The translations under genes were made by a program, and so were the position numbers. DNA of 64,000 bases, taken from assembly GCF_000017405.1 (NCBI RefSeq), contig NC_009667.1, positions 2,094,001 to 2,158,000 of the forward strand. The letters run 5' to 3'. Position 1 is the first letter of the stretch. Each line of letters opens with the position of its first letter. This stretch comes from Brucella anthropi ATCC 49188. GTDB lineage: Bacteria > Pseudomonadota > Alphaproteobacteria > Rhizobiales > Rhizobiaceae. The notes under the pieces were generated by a model that was not told the DNA's origin, ran no database searches, and saw nothing but the letters and a program-made list of their open reading frames with translations. Below are positions 9,692-18,142 of this stretch, piece after piece.

Positions 9692-10057
9692 TTATTCATC
9701 CGTATGATCGCCGGGTGGTTCATCTTGCTTCGGATCGCCACAACGTTGGTACATTCGGTCGGTTATTGACTTTTTCAATGCGTTACCGAATGGCAACTCA
9801 TAATGGGAAATGACATCGACGCCCATACACCATTTAACGTCGTGAGGCGACAGGGCATAATTGGTTTCGAGAAAACCAAGCGCGTAATTCAGGCCTTCGT
9901 CGCATTGCTCTGTCTGACAGAAATTACCGTCTCTGGCGAGCTGACGAATCGAACCTTCTCCGATCTTCACGACAATTGGTTCGACGGCAAATGGGGCCGC
10001 GCCTATCACAGCGATGACGACAAGTCCGATCAAGGTAAATTTTATAGAGCGCCGCAT
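9692..10057 (-). CDS. hypothetical signal-anchored protein
   Basis: A product of 121 residues if started at ATG 10057, where an N-terminal basic patch and hydrophobic helix (SIKFTLIGLVVIAVIGAAPF) give a signal peptide or anchor. Alternatives are ATG 10099 and TTG 10126. The rest is soluble with four cysteines, two of them in CQTEQC, which suggests disulfides in the periplasm. The C-terminus is acidic and proline-rich. I do not recognise a family. It probably forms a small unit with the VanZ-like gene. Confidence 0.55.
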   Translation of the reverse strand: MRRSIKFTLIGLVVIAVIGAAPFAVEPIVVKIGEGSIRQLARDGNFCQTEQCDEGLNYALGFLETNYALSPHDVKWCMGVDVISHYELPFGNALKKSITDRMYQRCGDPKQDEPPGDHTDE

Positions 10058-10362
10058 GAATCGCCATTTGTAACTGGTTTCCACGAGTTCATAACGCATG
10101 AGCGGCAATATGATGGCAAGTCGCAATCCACGGTGAAATAGCGGAAATTCAGGGGTTTCAGCTCAATACCCTTTGGAAAAGCCTTCACCATTTCTGGCAG
10201 TAAGTGAAATTGATTATTCCGGTTTTCGGCCAAATTGTAGCTAGATGTATTTTAGTTCGTATCGGTTTAATGTTGACTTTTACGTAAATGGGGGAGCACA
10301 ACTTAGCTTCTGAGCTTAATCCGGTTTAGAGGCTGGTCCGCTTGATATAAGGCAGGAATGTT

Positions 10363-10752
10363 GTGGTGCGCGAATATTATACGATCACAGAGTTGACGCG
10401 CGAGTTCGGTATTTCAACCCGTACTTTGCGCTTCTACGAAGATGAAGGCCTGATCGCTCCTGTGAGACGTGGCCGCACACGACTGTTCCGTCCCGCTGAC
10501 CGTCATCTTCTGAAGCAGATTCTGCGTGGCAAGCGGCTTGGTTTTTCGATCGCCGAAATCCACGAAATCATCCAGATGTATCGTGAGCCGCCCGGCGAGA
10601 CGGGGCAGCTGAAGCTGCTCATGAAGCGCGTTGAGGAAAAACGCGCCGATCTTCGTCAGAAGCGACGCGACATTGAGGAGACACTCGGCGAACTCGACCA
10701 GATCGAGGAATCCTGCATCGAGCGTCTTGCCGAACTGGGCGTCAATACCTGA
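10363..10752 (+). CDS. MerR family transcriptional regulator
   Basis: A 129-residue regulator starting at GTG 10363 (a second GTG follows at once). The winged helix-turn-helix is clear: YYTITELTREFGISTRTLRFYEDEGLIAP at residues 5-33, followed by the RRGRTRLFRPADRHLL wing. A dimerising coiled coil fills residues 80-120. No metal-binding cysteines of the CueR/ZntR type are visible. The sequence type resembles LiuR-like regulators of branched-chain acyl-CoA catabolism, but no such genes are adjacent, so the target is unknown. Confidence 0.85.
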   Translation: MVREYYTITELTREFGISTRTLRFYEDEGLIAPVRRGRTRLFRPADRHLLKQILRGKRLGFSIAEIHEIIQMYREPPGETGQLKLLMKRVEEKRADLRQKRRDIEETLGELDQIEESCIERLAELGVNT

Positions 10753-10758
10753 TCTGTT

Positions 10759-11739
10759 TTACTGGGTATCGGGCACCGGTGAGCACATTTGTGCAATATC
10801 CTGGACCGTGCTGTTGTTCTCCTGATCGATCTTGCCGCTGAAGACATCATCGAACAGTTTCGCTTTATCCAGTTCCGTCACGACGCAGCCGCAGAACTGC
10901 TGGCATAGCTGTTCGCTTCCGTTTTGCAGGCATGCAGCCACACACGATCGCGTAAACGCTTCTCGCGGTGTTGGCTGCGCCGGAGGCATCAGTTGCGAGA
11001 AGACATAAACTAGCGCGATCAGAACTGGTTGATGAATGAGATAAAAAGCCAGACTATGCCTGCCGATAAATGTCAGCGGCTTTTCAAGAAACTGGGGTTT
11101 GATCCCGCCAGCCAAGAGCTGAAGCCAACCAAAACGCTGAAACATGCGCGCCGCCGCCATGCCAATAAGGACAGCTCCGAACCAAGGAAACAGCGGCACA
11201 TAATCGTTCGAACGCGGCGCTACGGTCGAAAGGCCGACCCAGCTGAGCGCGGGATTGTTGAAAATATCGGCGCTTGCGTAAAGCGGGGCGCTGATGACCA
11301 ACGCTGCAATGATCAATGTTGCAATGGCGGGCAGCCGCAGGAAAATAAGACCGAGCACACTTGCCAGAGCGATCTGGTGAAGGATGCCGAAGAAGATGAA
11401 ACTGTCCGGCGACATATACCATGTGACTGCTGAAATCGCGGCCGCAGCGACAACGATCTGTGCCAGACGTTTCGCCATTGATTTCCAGCGAATCCCGTTG
11501 CCATGCGCCAGAACGAGGCTGAAGCCGACCAGAAACAGGAAGCTTGAAGCAATACAGCGGGCGAAAAGCTTCCAGCCCCCATGGGCAGTTGTGGCAGGTG
11601 CCATATAGCCGAAAAACTCAAGATCCCAGCCAAAGTGGTAGATCGCCATGGCGATCAGCGCGATCCCACGCGCAATATCGATGCGACCGAGACGAATCCG
11701 GGACGAAGGTGCAATATCCTGGGGCGTGATGTTAGACAT
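10759..11739 (-). CDS. DUF1624/HGSNAT-like membrane acyltransferase
   Basis: A 326-residue polytopic membrane protein. It opens with RIDIARGIALIAMAIYHFGWDLEFFG, the signature of the DUF1624/heparan-alpha-glucosaminide N-acetyltransferase family, in which the early histidine is thought to take part in acyl transfer across the membrane. About eight membrane helices follow. The last ~60 residues are a soluble tail with six cysteines at 266, 270, 279, 283, 285 and 319, an unusual addition. The substrate is unknown. It stands alone, convergent with the MerR gene, with 6 bases between their stops. Confidence 0.8.
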   Translation of the reverse strand: MSNITPQDIAPSSRIRLGRIDIARGIALIAMAIYHFGWDLEFFGYMAPATTAHGGWKLFARCIASSFLFLVGFSLVLAHGNGIRWKSMAKRLAQIVVAAAAISAVTWYMSPDSFIFFGILHQIALASVLGLIFLRLPAIATLIIAALVISAPLYASADIFNNPALSWVGLSTVAPRSNDYVPLFPWFGAVLIGMAAARMFQRFGWLQLLAGGIKPQFLEKPLTFIGRHSLAFYLIHQPVLIALVYVFSQLMPPAQPTPREAFTRSCVAACLQNGSEQLCQQFCGCVVTELDKAKLFDDVFSGKIDQENNSTVQDIAQMCSPVPDTQ

Positions 11740-11887
11740 GGTTCCTTCCGGCTGGATAGCGCTATCCGGCGTTTTTCGATTCCCGGCAAATCTCTAACAC
11801 AGGCTTTTGCAACACTATAGTATGCGGTCGCACACGGATTCGTGCTGGCATGGGCACGGACAGAGGGCTGGATATTGGAGAGCTTGA

Positions 11888-12682
11888 TTGTTTTTTAGTC
11901 TGTCGAAGATTTTCTGGCTGTTTTTCCAACCTGTTACGATAATTCTCGTTCTTGTCCTGATTGCTTTTCTGGCCATGTGGCGAGGTTCTCGACGGCTCAG
12001 TATGAGTGTGCTGGGGTTGTCTATCGCCATTCTGTTTTTTGCGGCTTTCACCACACTGGGTTCTGTTCTGCTTGCCCCGCTGGAGGATCGTTTCGCGAAG
12101 CCGGATGCAATGCCACAACATGTGGATGGGATCGTTGTTCTTGGCGGCTATATGAATGGCGACATTAATGCCGGGCGCAAAGGTTTCGAGTTGAATAGCG
12201 CGGCCGACCGCATTTTCGAAGCGATGCGGCTGGCGAGATTATATCCAGACGCCAGGGTTATTGTTTCCGGAGGGGATGGAGCCTTTTTCGAAGAAGCCGC
12301 CAAAGAGGCAGATAGCACGCGGCAGATGCTGATAGATCTTGGCTTTTCCGGCGAACGTTACATCTATGAAAACAAGTCTCGGAACACGGTTGAGAATGCA
12401 ATTTTCTCGAAAGAACTGGCCCAGCCCAAGCCCGGCGAAACGTGGCTTCTGGTGACTTCCGCATATCATATGCCGCGATCCGTTGGCTGCTTTCGCAAGG
12501 CGGATTTCGATGTTGTCGCCTGGCCGGTAGACTACAAGACGCGCGCCCGCGAGCGTTTTGCCCTTTATCTTGAATCCCCGAATGAAGCGCTTTCGCGGTT
12601 CAGCGTGGCCATGCGTGAGTGGGTAGGACTTGCCGCTTACTGGTTGGCGGGCAAGACAGATATGCTTCTACCTCAACCCTGA
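11888..12682 (+). CDS. YdcF family protein (DUF218)
   Basis: A 264-residue protein with two N-terminal membrane helices (residues 1-60) and a DUF218 domain at about 80-235. Domain marks are GIVVLGG, DARVIVSGG, a region of acidic and serine residues, NKSRNTVENA, and LLVTSAYHMPRSVGCF. ElyC/SanA/YdcF relatives act in envelope maintenance. The start is TTG 11888, supported by GGAG at 11877-11880; no ATG fits as well. It is monocistronic, with the opposite-strand acyltransferase behind it. Confidence 0.85.
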   Translation: MFFSLSKIFWLFFQPVTIILVLVLIAFLAMWRGSRRLSMSVLGLSIAILFFAAFTTLGSVLLAPLEDRFAKPDAMPQHVDGIVVLGGYMNGDINAGRKGFELNSAADRIFEAMRLARLYPDARVIVSGGDGAFFEEAAKEADSTRQMLIDLGFSGERYIYENKSRNTVENAIFSKELAQPKPGETWLLVTSAYHMPRSVGCFRKADFDVVAWPVDYKTRARERFALYLESPNEALSRFSVAMREWVGLAAYWLAGKTDMLLPQP

Positions 12683-12908
12683 TGCCGCATTTCTGCCGTC
12701 ACTTTAAAGCTTTTGTTAAGGTTATCTATTGGTAACTGATTGATAAAGAAAGCTTTCATGAGGTGGATGTTCAATCCAGAAAATTTATCGCCACAATTCA
12801 GTCGCTTTTCGCCGTTGCGTTCCGTTGTTCACGAAGCTATATGATCGGTAACAGCGTTGTGAAGGACGCTGTGTAAAAGAGTTGCACAACAAGGTTGCCA
12901 AAATCTCC

Positions 12909-13007
12909 ATGGACGAAACCGTTCAAAAATCCTGCTGGGGCGTTACGCTCTGGGCAGTCGTTGGTCTCGCTGCTGTCATCCTCATGGCCTATCTGTTCTC
13001 CGTCTAG
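12909..13007 (+). CDS. possible 32-residue single-helix membrane peptide
   Basis: ATG 12909 opens a 32-codon frame: a short charged head with MDETVQKSC, then a continuous hydrophobic helix from about residue 10 to 32. This is the shape of real small inner-membrane peptides. The TAG stop is the first part of a dispersed CTAGAGC-bounded repeat (13004-13111), so the end may have been set by repeat insertion. No strong ribosome site is visible (AAGG lies about 15 bases upstream), which keeps confidence low. Confidence 0.35.
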   Translation: MDETVQKSCWGVTLWAVVGLAAVILMAYLFSV

Positions 13008-13111
13008 AGCATGTCTCCCGAAAGTGGGAACCGGTTTCGGGATAAAGACATGCGTGAAAACAAACGGATAGAGCATTTCCAATGAATCAAACAAAACAGG
13101 AAATGCTCTAG
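13004..13111. repeat. CTAGAGC-bounded palindromic element, copy 2
   Basis: The unit begins CTAGAGC (13004) and ends GCTCTAG (13105-13111), 108 bases. It contains a double stem, GCATGTCT (13009-13016) with AGACATGC (13046-13053) and CCCGAAA (13017-13023) with TTTCGGG (13035-13041), then AGAGCATTTCC paired with GGAAATGCTCT. Length and ends match the element at 6965-7071. Confidence 0.7.
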
Positions 13112-13323
13112 AAGTCAGGCGGCGTTACGTATTCCGGAAATTTGATGCCGCATTTCAGCATTCCGTTTGCGTTGATCCTTTCCTACACTATCTGATAGAG
13201 ATACGCGGTTTCTGCGTTAGCGACTTTTTGCCGATTTTTGTCTAGAATGGACGATCAGGCAAATCGCGGGCGACGCTGCGATCAGGAATCAATCAGCCTT
13301 ATGACGGCTGCAGAAGGTGTGGA
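13112..13323. other. sdaA upstream region, no gene seen
   Basis: No supported frame. It should hold the sdaA promoter. The only mark I noted is a short palindrome around CTATCTGATAG (13187-13197); I could not assign promoter boxes with confidence. Confidence 0.4.
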
Positions 13324-14727
13324 ATGTTTCTGTCGGTTTTCGATCTTTACAAGATTGGCATTGGGCCTTCCAGTTCGCATACGATGGGCCCGATGACGGC
13401 TGCGCGCATGTTTCTCAATGAAATTATAGGCGGAAACTGGCCACGGCCTGCGCATTCGAAAATCCACCGGTTGAAAGCGAGCCTGCACGGCTCTCTTGCT
13501 TATACCGGCGTCGGGCATGCGACGGATCGTGCCGTCATTCTGGGGCTCTGCGGTCATCTGCCGGATACGATTGATCCCGACATTATGGACGTTGAAGTTG
13601 AGAAGGTGTTCGCCGAGAAGAAGGTGAAACCCGATGGGCATCCGGCCTATCATTTCGATCCGAAGGTCGATCTCGTACTGGATCGGAAGACTCCTTTGCC
13701 GGGGCACGCCAACGGCATGGCTTTCTCAGCATTCGATGCCGATGACAATCTTCTCTTGCGTCGGGCATACTTTTCCATCGGTGGCGGTTTTGTCGTGACG
13801 GAAGAAGAGCTGAGCCGCGTTCAGCGCAGCGGTGCAAAGCAGGACGACAGGGCTGATGTGCCGTTTCCATTCCGTAGTGCCGCTGAGATGCTTGAGATGG
13901 CCCATGACAGCGGGCTGTCGATCGCCGAAATGAAGCGGGCTAATGAAGAAAAGCATATGGCACGCGGTGATCTGGATAATGGTCTCGATCGTATTTGGGG
14001 GGCCATGCGTGGCTGTATCGAGCGTGGACTGAGCCGGGACGGTGTCATGCCGGGCGGCCTGAATGTCCGTCGTCGTGCGCGACAGCTTCATGATAAGCTT
14101 CAGGATGACTGGCGCAACAATCGCAGCAACCCGCTTCTGGCAAATGACTGGCTTTCGGTTTACGCGATGGCGGTCAATGAAGAAAACGCGTCCGGCGGCC
14201 GGGTAGTCACCGCACCGACAAATGGTGCTGCAGGCGTTGTACCGGCGGTTCTGCGCTATTACTTGCATTTTCATGATGATGCCGATGAGAAAGGCATTCG
14301 CGATTTTCTCCTGACGTCTGCCGCGATCGGCGGTGTCATCAAGCACAACGCATCGATTTCTGGCGCGGAAGTTGGTTGTCAGGGCGAAGTAGGATCAGCA
14401 TCGGCAATGGCGGCAGCGGGTCTTGCCGCTGTGCTTGGCGGATCGCCTGAGCAAATTGAAAATGCTGCTGAAATTGCGCTCGAGCACCATCTTGGCATGA
14501 CCTGCGACCCGGTTGCCGGGCTTGTGCAGGTGCCGTGCATTGAACGTAATGCGCTTGGTGCGGTGAAGGCGGTGACCGCAGCGTCACTTGCTGTAAAGGG
14601 CGACGGCAAGCATTTTGTACCTCTCGACGCTTGTATCGAGACAATGCGCCAGACCGGTCACGATATGAGCGAGCGTTACAAGGAAACCAGTCAGGGCGGT
14701 CTCGCCGTCAACGTGGTCGCCTGTTGA
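13324..14727 (+). CDS. sdaA: L-serine ammonia-lyase
   Basis: A 467-residue iron-sulfur L-serine dehydratase that converts serine to pyruvate and ammonia. The start [21 protein letters not shown] is diagnostic. The beta domain fills residues 1-160 and the alpha domain the rest, with the glycine-rich [27 protein letters not shown] region and [19 protein letters not shown] providing the cluster cysteines. One-chain architecture and length match the Gram-negative enzyme. ATG 13324 has AGAAGG in front. It ends 69 bases before the DUF1489 gene. Confidence 0.96.
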   Translation: MFLSVFDLYKIGIGPSSSHTMGPMTAARMFLNEIIGGNWPRPAHSKIHRLKASLHGSLAYTGVGHATDRAVILGLCGHLPDTIDPDIMDVEVEKVFAEKKVKPDGHPAYHFDPKVDLVLDRKTPLPGHANGMAFSAFDADDNLLLRRAYFSIGGGFVVTEEELSRVQRSGAKQDDRADVPFPFRSAAEMLEMAHDSGLSIAEMKRANEEKHMARGDLDNGLDRIWGAMRGCIERGLSRDGVMPGGLNVRRRARQLHDKLQDDWRNNRSNPLLANDWLSVYAMAVNEENASGGRVVTAPTNGAAGVVPAVLRYYLHFHDDADEKGIRDFLLTSAAIGGVIKHNASISGAEVGCQGEVGSASAMAAAGLAAVLGGSPEQIENAAEIALEHHLGMTCDPVAGLVQVPCIERNALGAVKAVTAASLAVKGDGKHFVPLDACIETMRQTGHDMSERYKETSQGGLAVNVVAC

Positions 14728-14796
14728 TTCGCAATTCTGGGCGGAATGCGATGCTTCAGGCTTGAAGCGCGCATTCGTCTTGGCTAAATCACCCCT

Positions 14797-15234
14797 ATGG
14801 CTCTCAATCTCGTCAAACTTTGTGTCGGCTGCGACAGTATCGAAGATCTCGCGGCTTGGATCGATTTCCGTCTCGCTGAACAGCGTGCGGCCGGTTTGGT
14901 GCCGGAACAGTTTCACACAACGAGAATGGTTCCGAAACGGATCGATGAGCTGCTGGAAGGTGGCTCGCTCTACTGGGTTATCAAGGGCAGCGTCCAATGC
15001 CGTCAGCGCCTGCTGGATGTTCGTCCATTTACAGATGAGCAGGGTATCAATCGCTGTCACCTTGTTCTCGAACCCAAGGTCATTCCGACCGAGTGGCAGC
15101 CACGCCGCGCTTTTCAGGGTTGGCGCTATCTGGTTGAAAATGAAGTCCCGCGTGATGAAGCCGCGGGTAAAGCGGGCAGGGCTGCCTTGCCGGCAGAATT
15201 GCGCCAGGAGCTGGCGGCTCTGGGATTGCTTTGA
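14797..15234 (+). CDS. DUF1489 family protein
   Basis: A 145-residue soluble protein of the alphaproteobacterial DUF1489 family, recognised by LNLVKLCVGCDSIEDL at the start, the central HTTRMVPKR and GSLYWVIKG segments, and RPFQGWRYL-like RAFQGWRYL near residue 108. Function is unknown. A strong bidirectional terminator closes it at 15252-15287. Confidence 0.88.
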   Translation: MALNLVKLCVGCDSIEDLAAWIDFRLAEQRAAGLVPEQFHTTRMVPKRIDELLEGGSLYWVIKGSVQCRQRLLDVRPFTDEQGINRCHLVLEPKVIPTEWQPRRAFQGWRYLVENEVPRDEAAGKAGRAALPAELRQELAALGLL

Positions 15235-15251
15235 AGATTGATACACTCATG

Positions 15252-15287
15252 AAAAAGGGCCTGCCGGTTAACCGGCAGGCCCTTTTT
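15252..15287. terminator. bidirectional terminator, perfect 36-bp palindrome
   Basis: A completely self-complementary sequence: AAAAAGGGCCTGCCGG at the left and its exact inverse at the right, meeting at GTTAAC. The A-run and T-run make it work for both the DUF1489 gene and the opposite-strand gene at 15307. Confidence 0.9.
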
Positions 15288-15306
15288 CATTTCATCTGGT
15301 GTTCAT

Positions 15307-15603
15307 TCAGTTTTCTATCGTCAGGCGCACAGAAACTCGGTCGAAATTCACCGGTAGGGTCATCCGCATGGAAGCCCGTGGTTGAACCAACCGCTTGTTA
15401 CGTGCTGCATGACAGACGAGCAGCCCGACCAGATCTTTGGTCTGAAAGCCGGTGCCTCGCCTTACATCGGCAATTCGCAGGGCAGCCTGCTTGAGGCCTT
15501 GCACCGAGAACAATGCACCGAAGGCTGAAGTCTTGCCTTCATCCTGTGTCCAGTCGGCCGTTTTGAACGGCGGCTGGCCGAAAGTTTCTCTCATATTTGA
15601 CAT
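15307..15603 (-). CDS. hypothetical protein, unrecognised
   Basis: A 98-residue basic soluble protein with no signal peptide or membrane helix. The middle (DLVGLLVCHAARNKRLVQPRASMRMTLPVNFDRVSVRLTIEN) looks like a short beta-rich end. I cannot assign a family. Support for a real gene is the well-placed terminator beyond its stop and its isolation from other frames. Its start lies about 70 bases after the end of the carboxypeptidase gene on the same strand. Confidence 0.5.
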   Translation of the reverse strand: MSNMRETFGQPPFKTADWTQDEGKTSAFGALFSVQGLKQAALRIADVRRGTGFQTKDLVGLLVCHAARNKRLVQPRASMRMTLPVNFDRVSVRLTIEN

Positions 15604-15675
15604 CTCGAAACCCTCTACGCACTACAAATTCGGGTTTGAAGCTGGCAACGAGGGGGCAGAACCCCTCGCAATCGA

Positions 15676-17085
15676 TTAGTTCGCGACTGCATAGCAGCCG
15701 AAGTTTTTCTTCTTCAGCGAGGCGCAGGCATCCCAAGCAGCCTGCTTGGAGGAGAAGCCAACAAAGCGCGCGCGGTAGAAAGTTGCGCTACCCTTGTTGA
15801 AGGTCTCGGTATAGGGCGACGCCGCACGCAGCGTGCCACCTGCTGTGGCAGAAGCCTTGGCAAGCATGTCCCGCGCCTGACCTTCGCTCGGGAGGGAGCC
15901 GATCTGGATTGCCCAGCCACCGGCAGCAGGGGCGGATGCCGTGGTGACCGGATCGACTTCCTGAGCCTGTGCAGACGGGACGGCGGCCTTTGGTGTGGGG
16001 CGGATCGCAGCCTGTGCGGCCAGCGCAGCAGGACGCGCGGTCGGTGCTGCAAGTGCCAGAACCTGAGGCTGGTCGCTATCGCCTTCACCGCTTTCGTTGT
16101 TGATGATGTCGTCCACGGCTGCAACCTGACGGGTTACAGGAACAGGGGCATTCTTGGCCTTGGGAAGATCGATCGAAGCAACGACCTGCGGTGCATCGTT
16201 GCGCATGGCGACGAGCGGTGCAGCGTTACGGCTACGCGTTGCCATAGGAAGATATTTGCGGATGAGCTGAGTCATATGGGCGTCGCGGCTAGCACCGGTA
16301 TTGCCGCCCATGACCACCGCTACGAGCCTGCGGCCATCCAGGCTGACTGAAGAAGCCAGATTGTAACCGGATGCATTGGTGTAGCCGGTTTTGATGCCGT
16401 CCACGCCCTCAACGCGACCGAGCAAACGGTTGTGACCGTTGATGGTCTGTCCGCGGAAAACGAAGCTGCGGCGGGAGAAATAGGAGAATTCGTTCGGGAA
16501 ATGCTGGCGAAGTGCGATGCTGAGGATCGCCATGTCGCGTGCAGTCGTATGCTGCGCCATGTTCGGCAGACCCGATGCGTTACGGAAGGTCGTGTTACGC
16601 ATGCCAAGACGACGAGCCTTTGCTGTCATCATCTGCGCAAACCGCTCTTCGGAGCCGCCGATATATTCGCCGACGGCAGTTGCCACGTCGTTGGCTGACT
16701 TTGTGATCATGGCCAGCGCTGCATCTTCAGCACGAATGCTTTGCCCCGAACGGAAGCCGATTTTAGTGGGCGGACGTGCGGCTGCATAGGCGGACACCGG
16801 GATACGCGTGTCCTTGTTCATGCGCCCTGCCTGCATTGCCTCGAAAAGCATATACAGAGTCATCATTTTGGTGAGGGAAGCTGGATAGCGCTGTGCATCC
16901 GCATTCGAGGCAAACAGCGTTTTGCCGGTGTTCGCATCGATCACGATCGCTGCATATCTATCGCTAGCCGCTATCGCCGGTATCGTTGTCGAAGCTGTCG
17001 AACACCCCGTTACAACTGCAAGAAGAAGGGTGGCTTGCGCCGCTCTTTTCAAGGCATATGCGACTTTACTAAATGCGGTACGCAC
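15676..17085 (-). CDS. D-alanyl-D-alanine carboxypeptidase with SPOR domain
   Basis: A 469-residue S11 penicillin-binding protein that trims the terminal D-Ala of peptidoglycan stem peptides. The three active-site motifs are SLTK at 70-73, SAN at 130-132 and KTG at 232-234. After a linker rich in Ala/Pro, a SPOR domain (GGWAIQIGSLPSEGQARDML) occupies about residues 390-469 and should target it to septal peptidoglycan. The signal ends in VVTGC, so Cys28 may be lipidated, which is unusual for this class. The start is GTG 17085 with AGGTAGG in front. Confidence 0.9.
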   Translation of the reverse strand: MRTAFSKVAYALKRAAQATLLLAVVTGCSTASTTIPAIAASDRYAAIVIDANTGKTLFASNADAQRYPASLTKMMTLYMLFEAMQAGRMNKDTRIPVSAYAAARPPTKIGFRSGQSIRAEDAALAMITKSANDVATAVGEYIGGSEERFAQMMTAKARRLGMRNTTFRNASGLPNMAQHTTARDMAILSIALRQHFPNEFSYFSRRSFVFRGQTINGHNRLLGRVEGVDGIKTGYTNASGYNLASSVSLDGRRLVAVVMGGNTGASRDAHMTQLIRKYLPMATRSRNAAPLVAMRNDAPQVVASIDLPKAKNAPVPVTRQVAAVDDIINNESGEGDSDQPQVLALAAPTARPAALAAQAAIRPTPKAAVPSAQAQEVDPVTTASAPAAGGWAIQIGSLPSEGQARDMLAKASATAGGTLRAASPYTETFNKGSATFYRARFVGFSSKQAAWDACASLKKKNFGCYAVAN

Positions 17086-17339
17086 GATGATGACCTACCT
17101 GTATCCCGGATTTTTTGAACTGCGACACAAAAGGCACACAGCGTCTAATTCGGTGATCCTACTGCCATCAGCGTTACCAATCCGTTTATGGTAACCGTGT
17201 TGTTCATAAATTTCGGAAAAATTTTGAGGAAGCCGTAACGCTGACAGTCCGTTCAGACCCGATGCGTTAAGAACGTTCACGCAGATGTGTCAATGAAATG
17301 CGCTGTTCGTATCAGGGGAAGGCAGTGGTGTCACAACAC

Positions 17340-17426
17340 AAAAAAACCCGCTTGCGCGAGTTTAGTTTTGCTGCTGCCTTGTTTGGGTGGAAGGGGAGAG
17401 GCAGCCTCTAGAAATGAGCGGGTTTT
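17340..17426 (-). ncRNA. candidate small RNA with CU-rich loop
   Basis: Read on the minus strand from about 17426, the segment shows an AAAACCCGC end, a stem GGCTGCC...GGCAGC enclosing a pyrimidine loop (CTCTCCCCTTCCACCC), and a terminator hairpin CTCGC-GCAA-GCGGG followed by seven T. The first nine bases can also pair with the GCGGGTTTT of the terminator, giving an alternative long-range structure. CU-rich loops that pair with ribosome sites are a hallmark of alphaproteobacterial trans-acting RNAs. No promoter could be fixed, so the 5' end is approximate. Confidence 0.5.
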
Positions 17427-17785
17427 AAAAAGTATGTTCTGTTAGTAGCCCTAATGCATTCATTAATGTTTTGATTATGTGAGAAAATTAGTACTTTTTT
17501 CGTATTCGTGAAACCGCAATTTGTGTTCCGCTTTTTATAGGGTCGAGTTTATTAGGTTCAATTATTAGTACCTATATTATTTGGCAGCGAAGTGCTCCGG
17601 CTATTTTACATAGAGCTGTTTTGTCATGACCTATCGTTCGGACGACGCCATATAACTGTGTCAAGCCTCGTTATTGCAATAAGTCCCGGTTGCAAGTGCC
17701 AATGAAGGGCTTAAAATCACCACATGACGACCTACATAATAGGGCAAGTTGGGTCAGGCAGATGGGCATCCGGGTAATAGGTTTC
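17427..17785. other. clpS upstream region, no gene seen
   Basis: AT-rich stretch without a credible frame; the one open frame entering clpS from 17690 lacks a ribosome site. It presumably holds the clpSA promoter and that of the minus-strand small RNA. Confidence 0.4.
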
Positions 17786-18136
17786 ATGAGGCATCTCGAT
17801 ATAGTCATGCAAAGCAAGACTGACGGCGGAAATGGTCCGGAAAACGGCACCGTTTTAGTTACGCGTACACAGCCGAAAACCAAGAAGCCCAGCCTCTATC
17901 GTGTCCTGCTCCTCAATGACGACTACACACCCATGGAGTTCGTCGTTCATGTCCTGCAGCGGTTTTTCCAGAAGAACCAGGATGATGCCACGCGCATCAT
18001 GCTGCATGTTCACAATCACGGGGTCGGCGAGTGCGGCGTATTTACATACGAAGTCGCCGAAACCAAAGTTAGCCAGGTCATGGATTTCGCCCGCCAAAAC
18101 CAGCATCCGCTGCAATGCGTGATGGAGAAAAAGTGA
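17786..18136 (+). CDS. clpS: ATP-dependent Clp protease adaptor ClpS
   Basis: A 116-residue adaptor that hands N-degron substrates to ClpA. The conserved core is [25 protein letters not shown], holding the [10 protein letters not shown] substrate pocket, followed by [24 protein letters not shown]. The N-terminal extension is disordered. Starts: ATG 17786 has AGG four bases before it; ATG 17807 would shorten it by seven residues but has no ribosome site. It lies 6 bases before clpA and is co-transcribed with it. Confidence 0.93.
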   Translation: MRHLDIVMQSKTDGGNGPENGTVLVTRTQPKTKKPSLYRVLLLNDDYTPMEFVVHVLQRFFQKNQDDATRIMLHVHNHGVGECGVFTYEVAETKVSQVMDFARQNQHPLQCVMEKK

Positions 18137-18142
18137 GGTCAT

